Shown piece after piece: positions 39,019-46,979 of a stretch of 64,000 bases of DNA. The stretch is from Gigantopelta aegis (lineage: Eukaryota; Mollusca; Gastropoda; Neomphalida; Peltospiridae): contig NC_054706.1 of assembly GCF_016097555.1 (NCBI RefSeq), positions 75,734,218 to 75,798,217 of the forward strand. Direction: 5' to 3'. The notes below the pieces were generated by a model, which was not told the DNA's origin, did not search any database, and saw nothing but the letters and a program-made list of their open reading frames with translations. Positions within the stretch are counted from its first letter, which is position 1, and the number at the start of each line of letters is the position of its first letter. A program made the translations under genes and the position numbers.

Positions 39019-42000
39019 ATTATCAAGGTCAGTATCTGGTGTGTCCACCATTGGCCCGTGAGCTTGCGTGAAGACGACGGGGAAAGGATTGGCACAAAAA
39101 TCTCAAATAAGCCACAGGAATGTTCGTCCACTCCTCCTGCAACGCCTGTGCACGCTCAACGACGTTACGCGGTGGTGGCTGGCGGTGACGTACACGACGT
39201 CCTAACTCATCCCACATGTGTTCAAATCCGGTGAAACAGCGGGCCAGTTCATAACGGCGATACCGGCTTGTTGCAGGAATGCCTGGGTAATTCTTGCAGT
39301 ATGTGGACGGGCATTGTCTTGTTGAAACAGAAAGGGACCTCCTGGTCTTCGGTGACAGCGCAAAAGTGGCTGGAGAACTGGTCTTAGAATAACGTCAACA
39401 TAATGCTGGGCTGTAAGGGCATCGTGCACAATGGATCACAGTTGATTGCCCCCCACACCATCAGACAACCGTCGCCAAACCGATCCCGTTCCCTCACACA
39501 TCCGTCAGCGTACCGTTCATGGAGTCTCCTGTACACACGTGCTCTTCCATCGGCAAAGGAGACAGAGAAACGGGACTCATCTGAGAAAACAATGCTCCGG
39601 TAAAAGGCTGGTGGATGATTACCATTCTGGAGAGCAAACTGTAGTCTCGCAGCACGATGTCGCAGTGTCATGATGTTACCGTTGTACGGGCGTCTGCATC
39701 TGAGTCCAGCCGTTCTGAGTCGACGGATGACCGCCGTCGGATGGATATGCCTTCCATGACGTCCTATCGTGTTGCTTGCTGTCATCGTCGCAGTTCTGAA
39801 CCGGTCACGGAGGTGGTGTCGTTGAATCTGCCAATCTTGGCGTGGGGTCGTAACGGGACGTTAACCAGGTCGAGGTCGATCACGGACAGACCCGGTCTGT
39901 TGATGACCTTCAACAAGTTGTCCAATAGTTGATGGATGGACTCTGAAGGTCCTAACAACTTGGCTTTGCGAAGTCCCCTCTTGAACCATGCCCAACGCTC
40001 GCTCCCTTTGTTCTTCTCCGAGTCGTGGCATTCTTAATGTGACGAGGAATATGACACCGTTACGTGACTTTTATGTGTCCACATACTGGCATTTCACGTG
40101 CATTGCATGCAGCATGATTGAGCATGTAGTGAACGCATTTCACACCATTTTGTGTTTCTATTTTATGTGTAACAAGAACAAAACCAGGATTAAACCCAGA
40201 CAAAAGTACCAATCAATGGCTTCCTCTCATAAATTGTTATTTCAAGTCCAATAAATACATTTTTCATTAATCACAACAAAATATTGAAAAATATCTGTTT
40301 TGCGTTTTCATTGTGTTAGTATATATATTACAAAATATACATTATCTTGTCCACTTGCCAAGGACATTTAAATTCAGTCGTGTTTCATGGTTTTAAACTG
40401 ATCTGAAAGCACTGACTGCTTTGAATGTGATGTCTTATGAAAGCCATGTCATGCTGCTCTTTTAAATGAAGTATGATACTGGGCTGCTTGTCTGGACGAG
40501 TTGAACAAAGTTTCCCTGGTTATGGTGTTGTGTACATGTTTTGTTTTTGTTGTTATTTTGGTGGGGTAGGGGCAATTCATAGAGTGGTTTCAGACTCGTC
40601 ATCGATCTGAGCGACTTCTACACCAGCAGGTAGGTTTTTTTGGAATGTTTAACAACACCCCACAACGAACAATACGACTACTGGGTGTCATGCAGTCAGT
40701 TGATGTGAAACATCATTGTCGTTCAGTAGTATTATGGGAAAAACAACACAGTACATTTAGCTTTTGATATTACGGGAAATATTTTGGGACTGTCCCTATT
40801 TATGTCCGCATGCATCACGGATAAAAGTATGTATCAGCTTCAAAGGTTCGTCGTACTGTTTTATGACAGGACAAAGAAAACACGCAGATGGGCCAGGCAA
40901 AGAAGGTACTCTGTGCGAAAGTGAGGCAGCTAGATCGAATACCTTGCACAAATGGTGTCCTTACCAAACATACTAAAAGCTAGGGCTGCATACCAAGCAG
41001 GTCATATTTGGGTACACAGCTACCAAACTCGTGTGACTGGGAGTAGACCAAAGACTCCAATGACCAATTGATTCCTATCTAGGCAGCACTTCCAGAGGCA
41101 GCCAATTCATGTATGGAACTGATTAGGTGTGGTTGCAAGGCGTGGAAATCTCCTTGCACATTTTAAACAGTACTGCTTCCATGTACTGAACGATGTACGT
41201 GTGCAGGATGTGTTGCCCTACAGACCGACTATAAATGGGATAATGTAAAACAATCTTGGATTTTCACAATGTTTTCTATCTAATGGGTCCCGTATTTGAT
41301 TTTCAAGTAAAAAACAAATATTTCTTTTTTATAATATTATATACATATTGTTATTTTCATTGAATTCCTCGAGTGTGAAAACATGGGATTAGCTACTTAT
41401 CTAGTATTTACATGTACTGGGAGCCACAGTATTGGCAAATGATTTTTGGATGAAATCCGGAATTGTGATCAGATCACTTGTATCCTGCTTTAACACGAAA
41501 GAGAAGTGTACCAGTATGCAAATTTCGACTTGTCACATTTTGAATAATTCAAATATATTATGACGTACATGCAAGCTACTAGACTATAATTTCTGATGTA
41601 TGCAATTTTCATTCCTGTGACCTTTTAATTAATAGCTACTTGTCAATATATTTGCCTCGATTTTAATATTGAATTTGTTCCCAGTGATACCAGCGGATAT
41701 GACATACACGCATGACAGGTTTCAACTCCCTTCAACATTATCCCCACCCATGGACGTGTGATTTTCTTCTTCTTGTTGTTTTCAAGGTCACTAAGGGATG
41801 GTTTTTGGTATTAATTTTAAAAGTTTTTCAGAGGAGAGTCACAAAATGCGACTGCCTGACCTGCTACAGGAGGCGGTTGTGCCGACCTACAGTAACATCA
41901 GATGCAGCAGGTTCCCCGGGTACAAACCACTCTTGACCAACAACATGCTTTGTGCCGGCTACCAGAGAGGAAGCGTCGATTCGTGTGCAGTATGTATAAT

Positions 42001-45000
42001 TACATTTTATGTAAAAGTTAATGTTTTTGTTTAACGACACTACTAGAACGCATTGATTTATTAATAATTGACTATTGGATGTCAAACATCTTTACATATA
42101 GTCTTAGAGGAAACCCAGCATAGTTTTCCATTAGCAGCAAAGTCTTTTACATGCACTTTCCCACTGACAGAACAGCACATATCACGGCTTTTGATATACC
42201 AGCCTTGGGACACTAGTTGATATTTAATGTATATATTACATGGCATTGTACATGCATGGGTGTATATAGGCTATTACAGGCAATGTGATCGTTTGTTCAG
42301 CAGCCTGTTTCATTTTGCCAGATGACACTAATGAAATGATGCATCAAAACACTGCTTAAACAGGTGTAATTTAAATGATAGGCAACCTCTTGCGGTAACA
42401 AACTGTACGTTATATTATTATCGTTTCTCCCCATAACATATTTAGTATTAATAGTTATGTCAGCATGTTCAGGCATACACCAGAACTAAATACCAGATCT
42501 GTTCATTTATATATTTAAATATCACATATTATATACTCTTCAAAAGAAGAAACGCAAAACCACATTGTCGTAACATTTGGAGAATTGATTTAATTATTGA
42601 ATGGTGAGTCCGATAATTACCAAATGTTGCAGGATTGTTCACAATTCACTCTAGTCCGTTTGAGTAAGTGATAGGACACACCACCAAGGTCAAGGTCATC
42701 TGGAGTCAATACCGGGTGTGGCCTCCGCGTGTGTTGACAACTGCCTGGCACCGCCTGCCCATTGAAGCAACCAGAGTACGGATGACGTCCCGGGGGATGG
42801 TGGCCCACTCGGCCTGCAAGGCTGCTGCCAGCTCGGGCAGGGTCTGGGGCTGTGGTTGTCGCTGTCGGAGGCGTCGGTCCAACTCGTCCCATAGATGCTC
42901 AATTGGGTTGAAATCCGGTGATATCGATGGCCAAGGAAGGACATTAATGTTGTTGTTCTGTAGGAAAGCCGTTGTGAGACGTGCTGTGTGAGGCCTGGCG
43001 TTGTCATGTCGGAACACTGCGTTGGCGTTGGCCATAACTGGAACGATGTGTGGCCGGAGGATCTGGTCAATGTAGCCCTGTGCATTCAGGTTGCCCTGCA
43101 CGTGGACCACGTCAGTTCTGCCAGTGTGTGAGATGGCTGCCCACACCATGACACTATCCCCGCCGAATCTGTCCACTTCCTGCACGCAGTTTGCCGCATA
43201 ACGTTCACCACGACGCCTATACACGCGACATCTTCCATCATGACGTCGGAGCAGAAATCGGGACTCGTCACTGAACCACACCTGTCTCCATCGCAGTTGA
43301 GGCCATTGTCGATGAATCTGGCACCACTGCAGTCGGAGTCGACGGTGTTGTGGTGTTAAGATGACACCTCGAACTGGACGTCTGGCACGAATTCCTACCT
43401 CACGTAGGCGGTTCCGTACGGTCTGGTCGGATATCCTGCGCAAACCTGGTATTGCTGCGGCTGTGGAGGTGGCAGTAGTCAATCGTTCCCGAAAGTGGCG
43501 TACCCGGGTGTAGCGGTCCTGCCCGGGGGTAGTGACCCGTGGTCGACCGGATCTAGGGAGGTCACGTGTTGATCCATGTTGCTGGTAACGGTCCCCCAGT
43601 CTGGAGATGGTGCTTGGGGACACATGGAATGCCCTGGCAACGGCCGTTCTGGATTCGCCTGCGTCTAGTCGGCCGATGGCATTGTTTCTCTGCGGTTCAC
43701 TGAGACGTGGCATGTCCTGGATTGTCAACTGTCGGCCAGATACAGAGGCCAGGCAAGCGAACACCCTGCACTTTTATACTGTCGGTGTTCATGTTGCACG
43801 TGCAGTGGTGACATGGTTTGCACGTGTCTGCGTTTTTACGAATATTCACATTTTGGAACTTTATTGTACAGTAGCTGCGTTTTATCGAATGTAACCGTGG
43901 GAATGTGTTTGGGACATGCAATGACCTTATATTCACAAAGCATGAACCGGTAGGAAACATAAAATCGGAGTTATAACCCATTTGTACCCTTTTGCGTTTC
44001 TTTTTTTGAAGAGTATATATGTATATGTATGCGTGTGTGTGTGTGCGTGTGCGTGTGTGCGTGTCTGAAAACGTAATGGTTAATAGTTGCCAAAATAATA
44101 ATTAAAACCTGCTCAAACGTCCTCCTGTGTTAATCGTGTTTGTTGCTTGTTGTTTTAGGGGGACAGCGGCGGCCCTCTACAATGCAAACATGGTGAAAGA
44201 TGGTTTGCAATAGGTAAGCAATATTTCCACTCATGTATTTTTTGTTTGAAGGACTGTTATGCAGACTGTGGAATTTGAATTATACATGTTTGTTGTATAG
44301 AACATTATACAAATGTTCAGAAAATTTCCTTAAAGTTCCTACGTTTCGTTTAAAAGCTGTGAACATCTTCAAGAGGAATGAAATAAAGTGCAATAAAATT
44401 AAAAAGTATTGAATAGTCTAACACAACCGATTTTGATGCCAGACACTGATAATGTTTGTTCTCAATGGAATATGTTTATAAGGAACTCCATTTAACTGAT
44501 TTAAGCTATGTTTCCATATATGTATGCTTTCCCGTGTACGTACTACGTGAAACCGCGAATCCATGTCCGTGTTGATACCTGTACACCCATATGCGAAGAC
44601 ACACACAATAACTTAAATTAATTTGAAAAGAACATGGTAAGTACATTGGTCCGTTTAGACTTCTTGCCCGTGTCGATAATGATCATGCTTTCTTCCGTAT
44701 GGAGTCATTTCTTGTGGCTTTCTTCCGTATGACGTCATTTCTTGTGGCTTTCTTCCGTATGACATCATTTCTTGTGGCTTTCTTCTGTATGACATAATTT
44801 CTTGTGGCTTTTTTCCGTATAACATCATTTCTCGTAGGGGTTTTCCGTATGACATCATTTCTTGTGGATTTCTTCCGTATGTCACCATTTCTTGTGGCTT
44901 TCTTCCGTGTGGCGTCATTTCTTGTGGCTTTCTTCCGTATGGCGTCATTTCTTGTGGATTTCTTCCGCATGGCATCATTTCTTGTGACTTTCTTCCATAT

Positions 45001-45502
45001 GACGTCATTTCTTGTGGCTTTCTTCCGTATGGCATCATTTCTTGTGGCTTTTTTCCGTATGGCGTCATTTCTTGTGGGATTCAGTGCTTCCATAATCCGT
45101 GAAAGATCGCTCCAAAAGTGATTCCAAATTCACGTACACAGATCACGCATTGGTCTCACATAGCATGGAAATAGACATGGCACACACATTATTTTGATAA
45201 TTCACGAATTTACCTATACATGGTAAACGGACCGGCAAAAACGTTCATATGGAAACGTAGCTTAAGACAGACAACAATAACATGCTTCGATTATTTCCTG
45301 TCGGCAGAATGTACCTGTGGTAACCATGCTTGCTAACTAGGAGTTTGATTTTGCAGGCAGCACGTCGTGGGGTGATGCTGGTAGTAATAACGGCTGTGCC
45401 AGGCCAATGAGACCGGGGGTGTACACCAAGGTGGCTAACTACGTGGAGTGGATCCACACCATCCTGTACGAGGACTACATCTCAGGCTTCGACGCAGAGT
45501 AA
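26826..45502 (+). CDS. Secreted trypsin-like S1 serine protease, eight exons
   Basis: Exons: 26826-26892, 32141-32514, 34946-35040, 37495-37636, 38544-38715, 41832-41989, 44159-44213, 45357-45502. All introns are GT-AG and the frame joins to 402 aa. Residues 1-22 form a signal peptide. Residues 23-132 are a pro-region rich in Trp, Tyr, His and Gln (about 37-80), ending ETCGQQQ and RIVGG; activation would cut after Arg132. Catalytic residues are His175 (TAAHC), Asp240 (NDLALIKL) and Ser339 (GDSGGP). Asp333, six before the Ser, and SWG predict trypsin-like cutting after Arg or Lys. Cysteine pairs of the fold are present, including Cys119 of the pro-region, which likely pairs with the Cys in VTPVCLP and keeps the chains joined. 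The gene expresses an extracellular enzyme; its substrate cannot be told. Introns hold a 4.4 kb minisatellite, SINEs, two Tc1-like elements and other repeats. Confidence 0.93.
27391..31842. repeat. Giant minisatellite, 46-bp unit, about 96 copies, in protease intron 1
   Basis: Unit contains ATGCAATGCTAGATCATTC, TTTCAGAGACAGGGTGGG and ATCTAGCTC. GATCTAGC and GCTAGATC, nine bases apart across the unit boundary, form an inverted pair in nearly every copy. Variants include CAGGGTGGTGTGTAGC, GACGGTGGTGTGTAGCGCAT and CATGCTTTCAGACAGG units. The GACGGTGGTGTGTAGCGCAT variant occurs near 28747, 28929, 29750, 29934, 30436, 31182 and 31368; the first two pairs are about 1003-1005 bases apart, showing block duplication of about 22 units. 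Confidence 0.97.
31838..32135 (+). mobile_element. SINE running from the end of the minisatellite to the exon 2 acceptor
   Basis: Starts within TAGCGCAGTAGGTAAGCGCT (A-box-like), has GGATCGAACTCTC at the B-box position, then the family body, ending GTGGTGTCGTTAACCAAAAC. The protease exon 2 begins at 32141, about ten bases after the SINE end, so its acceptor lies in or directly beside the SINE tail. Confidence 0.8.
32620..33068. repeat. Tandemly repeated A-B-A block around a truncated MITE
   Basis: Block A (TTCGATACCGGTGTTTACCG through AATTAAACTTAAATATAGT) occurs at 32620-32719 and 32969-33068. Between them, 32729-32968 is a truncated copy of the MITE found whole at 34555-34880, nearly identical over its length. 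The duplication is therefore recent. Confidence 0.85.
33190..34396. repeat. Tandem array, about 41-bp unit, interrupted by a SINE
   Basis: Unit contains CATTTAGAGTCATTTCCTC and AAAGAAACCGCATTATCC; about 18 copies left of the SINE (33190-33940) and one to two to its right (34339-34396). Confidence 0.95.
33941..34338 (-). mobile_element. Full-length tRNA-derived SINE inserted into the 41-bp array
   Basis: Minus-strand sense copy from CCGGCCTCGGTGGCGTCGTG with A box GTGGTTAGGCCATCGG, B box GGTTCGGATCCCA, to a (TTTC)n tail. The array sequence CCATCTCATTTAGA stands on both sides (33927-33940 and 34339-34352) as target duplication. Very close to the copy at 25714-26096. Confidence 0.93.
34555..34880 (+). 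mobile_element. MITE, complete copy
   Basis: Ends AAAGGCATACTGTCACAGA and TCTGTGACAATATGCCTTT form terminal inverted repeats; flanks TT and AA. Further copies at 22611-22950 (reverse) and 32729-32968 (truncated). Confidence 0.88.
35041..36150. other. Protease intron 3, left part
   Basis: No repeat family or gene recognised. Short open frames are present on both strands but show no family features. Confidence 0.4.
36150..37258. mobile_element. Composite: hairpin element, 59-bp array, second hairpin copy
   Basis: Two direct copies of a hairpin block (about 36150-36400 and 36990-37258) flank an array. Each hairpin has GTTAGATACC and TTTATCTTAC-like arms repeated as complement (AGATAAATGGTATCTAAC) around CTTTCGCTCGT. 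The central array, 36534-36898, has six 59-bp units with TGAGCGCTCTTACAACTCG, CGTATACGTCTACGACCG and ACTAGTTGTTAATC. Relics of the array family are at 15120-15295. No coding capacity. Probably one non-autonomous element. Confidence 0.7.
37705..38032 (-). mobile_element. Full-length tRNA-derived SINE, second head type, with target duplication
   Basis: Minus-strand sense copy with head GGCACGTAGCCCAGTGGTAC and B box GGGTCGATCCC, different from the head of the copies at 25.7 and 33.9 kb. TTAAGTATAAGCGA stands on both sides (37691-37704 and 38033-38046). Confidence 0.9.
38200..38320. repeat. Poly-C/poly-A low-complexity tract
   Basis: Runs of C and A in protease intron 4; open frames here are artefacts. 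Confidence 0.9.
38779..40319 (-). mobile_element. Tc1-like DNA transposon, degraded, in protease intron 5
   Basis: Ends share ACACAATGAAAACGCAAAA in inverted orientation (about 38783 and 40299-40315) and both are flanked by TA. Length 1541 bp is normal for the family. A (CA)n tract of about 60 bases sits at 38956-39016 inside it. Confidence 0.85.
39029..40031 (-). pseudogene. Tc1-like transposase remnant
   Basis: Begins [16 protein letters not shown] at 40031 and ends GGHTRY at 39029. It includes FSDESRF (first catalytic Asp), [10 protein letters not shown] (second Asp) and SPDLN, but the NPIE block with the third catalytic acid is lost in a short deletion near 39218 that also shifts the frame. 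There is an in-frame stop after RDRPRPG in the N-terminal part and at least one more frame change. The enzyme cannot be active. Confidence 0.85.
40790..41235 (+). pseudogene. C-terminal relic of the uncharacterised family seen at 1-1895
   Basis: Recognisable pieces in changing frames are [29 protein letters not shown] and [10 protein letters not shown]. In the multi-copy family these lie near the C terminus, ahead of a Cys-rich tail. Stops and frame changes show it is dead. Assignment is by memory of the family. Confidence 0.5.
42016..42222 (-). mobile_element. SINE fragment just after protease exon 6
   Basis: Blocks AATGTTTTTGTTTAACGACA, TATTGGATGTCAAACATC, GAGGAAACCCAGCATA and ATATACCAGCCTTGGGACA match the family body. 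It starts 27 bases beyond the exon 6 donor. Confidence 0.8.
42534..44015 (-). mobile_element. Tc1-like DNA transposon, apparently intact
   Basis: Inverted ends TACTCTTCAAAAGAAGAAAC and, as reverse complement of the right end, TACTCTTCAAAAAAAGAAAC, each next to a TA. Length 1482 bp. It contains one complete transposase frame and lies in protease intron 6. Confidence 0.92.
42706..43713 (-). CDS. Tc1/mariner-type transposase, DD34E, full length
   Basis: 335 aa from the Met at 43713 ([10 protein letters not shown]), the start form of this family; an upstream in-frame Met at 43764 would add 17 residues. The N-terminal half has helix-turn-helix regions ([20 protein letters not shown], then [16 protein letters not shown]) that would bind the inverted ends. 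The catalytic domain has Asp149 (FSDESRF), Asp237 ([10 protein letters not shown]) and Glu272 ([14 protein letters not shown]), with 34 residues between the last two. It ends GGHTRY as the relatives do. The reaction is cut-and-paste movement into TA sites. No stop or frameshift is seen, and all three catalytic acids are present, so the copy is young and possibly functional. GC content is higher than the surrounding intron. Confidence 0.93.
   Translation of the reverse strand: MPRLSEPQRNNAIGRLDAGESRTAVARAFHVSPSTISRLGDRYQQHGSTRDLPRSGRPRVTTPGQDRYTRVRHFRERLTTATSTAAAIPGLRRISDQTVRNRLREVGIRARRPVRGVILTPQHRRLRLQWCQIHRQWPQLRWRQVWFSDESRFLLRRHDGRCRVYRRRGERYAANCVQEVDRFGGDSVMVWAAISHTGRTDVVHVQGNLNAQGYIDQILRPHIVPVMANANAVFRHDNARPHTARLTTAFLQNNNINVLPWPSISPDFNPIEHLWDELDRRLRQRQPQPQTLPELAAALQAEWATIPRDVIRTLVASMGRRCQAVVNTRGGHTRY
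44689..45077. repeat. Tandem array, 30-bp unit, about 13 copies, in protease intron 7
   Basis: Each unit has TTTCTTCCGTATG and CATCATTTCTTGTGGC with small changes. Because 30 is a multiple of three it is open in several frames on both strands. Two copies contain the palindrome TGACGTCA (about 44730 and 45000). Confidence 0.95.
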
Positions 45503-45544
45503 CTTCAAACCCACACAGACACGTGTGCAAATACACACACAGAC

Positions 45545-45580
<36 letters not shown>

Positions 45581-45597
45581 CACAAAAATACACATAT

Positions 45598-45912
45598 GGG
45601 GCCGGATTTTAGAAGCCTGTTTTTCTTTAAACGCAGGTGTTTAAGCATTGTAAATGTATGTAGTTACACGCGTGTAAGACATAAATAGGTGTTTAAGCAT
45701 TGTAAATGTATGTAGTTACACGCGTGTAAGACATAAACAGGTGTTTAAGCATTGTAAATGTGTGTAGTTACACGCGTGTAAGACATAAACAGGTGTTTAA
45801 GCATTGTAAATGTGTGTAGTTACACGCATGTAAGACATAAACAGGTGTTTAAGCATTGTAAATGTGTGTAGTTACACGCGTGTAACACAAACAGGCTTTG
45901 TAAATTCGGCCC
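45598..45912. mobile_element. MITE with an internal 52-bp tandem array, beyond the protease stop
   Basis: Left end GGGCCGGATTTTAGAAGCCT and right end AGGCTTTGTAAATTCGGCCC are near inverted repeats. The interior is five copies of a unit with GTGTTTAAGCATTGTAAATG and TAGTTACACGCGTGTAAG. Probably part of the 3' untranslated region. Confidence 0.75.
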
Positions 45913-46264
45913 AATGGATTTAAATATTTCACGACCTACCATACTTAAACTTTGAAAAAGTTGTGAAAAATTACTAACAATTGTTTAGGAATTGAAAATA
46001 TGTTGTGTGAATATTAAGCGAACTAGAACCAGTTCAAGAAGTCTATGAGGGGGAATAGAGACTATATATTGACACAAAATATCAATACATCCAGTATTTT
46101 GATATCCGTATCTTACATATTTACCACTATCTGCCCACCTACATGTGTATGTGGAATCTGGCAGAATGTCTGGAAATCAGCATATTTAGTTAGATGAATT
46201 TTTTATGTATCGTGATGAACCCATAGATCATGGGGAATGTGGACATTGTTATTGTAATACAGCT

Positions 46265-46270
46265 AATAAA
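46265..46270 (+). promoter_or_regulatory. Candidate polyadenylation signal of the protease gene
   Basis: AATAAA 763 bases after the stop codon; the first good signal I find on the plus strand. Confidence 0.5.
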
Positions 46271-46470
46271 AACATTTTGAAACTCAAGAGATGTTTTGTT
46301 ATTCCGGGTTTCACAAATCCACCAGCCCTCGGTCTCAGCTAATGAATTTGTGGTCTGGCCTAGTAGAAATTATCAACTTTATTACTGAGCTTCTGTGAGG
46401 GTTTAGGACTTCCTCAAAATATTTGTGAATCAGTTATTAACAAAGGAAAAGAAAGTATACCTTCTTAGTA

Positions 46471-46661
46471 CAGTGCCGGATTTATAAATAGGCAAAGGGA
46501 GCAATTGGCCTGGGCCCCCCTGCCAGGGAGGCCCCCAGACTATAAGGACTTCCTTTATAAAAAAAATGTCATAACTATAAAATTAGTAAAAAAAAAATTT
46601 ATTTCTCATGTAATTTAACCCCGAAACTGAAATGCCCCCCCCCGGTCGAAATCCGGCCCTG
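46471..46661. mobile_element. hAT-type MITE with exact 8-bp target duplication
   Basis: Ends CAGTGCCGGATTT and AAATCCGGCCCTG; TCTTAGTA directly outside both (46463-46470 and 46662-46669). 191 bp, in the gap between the convergent protease and ERI2 genes. Confidence 0.92.
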
Positions 46662-46847
46662 TCTTAGTAAATATATACATGCAATAAAACATTTTTTTTC
46701 CCACTGGTAAAGTACATAGACCCATTTTGCCAATCACCATCAGATGCATAGCAGGCTGAGCAAATATTTTGACAAGGAATGATCACAGGACTATCCCTGG
46801 CTCTTGTCAAATACGCAAATTGCAAATTTTAAAAACAATTAGCAAAT

Positions 46848-46853
46848 TTTATT
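46848..46853 (-). promoter_or_regulatory. Candidate polyadenylation signal of ERI2
   Basis: TTTATT on the plus strand, AATAAA on the minus strand, about 126 bases past the ERI2 stop. Confidence 0.6.
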
Positions 46854-46979
46854 TTAATTTGTGGAAATAATTTCATGTAATAACTGAAAAGTGTTTTTTT
46901 ATGAGATAATCTGGCGAAATGTGTTGCTCACTCAGAGCTAGTACTAAATCACCACTGTCCTGCAAAAGACAACAAAATG

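Noticed and set aside
41712-41831. Upstream extension of protease exon 6
   Set aside because: Open by chance; the GTTTTTCAG acceptor at 41831 gives the correct phase and the expected family sequence after GWGATY.
44655-45121. Open frames on both strands with repeated [10 protein letters not shown] or [10 protein letters not shown] patterns
   Set aside because: They arise from the 30-bp array inside protease intron 7; no family features and no independent start context.
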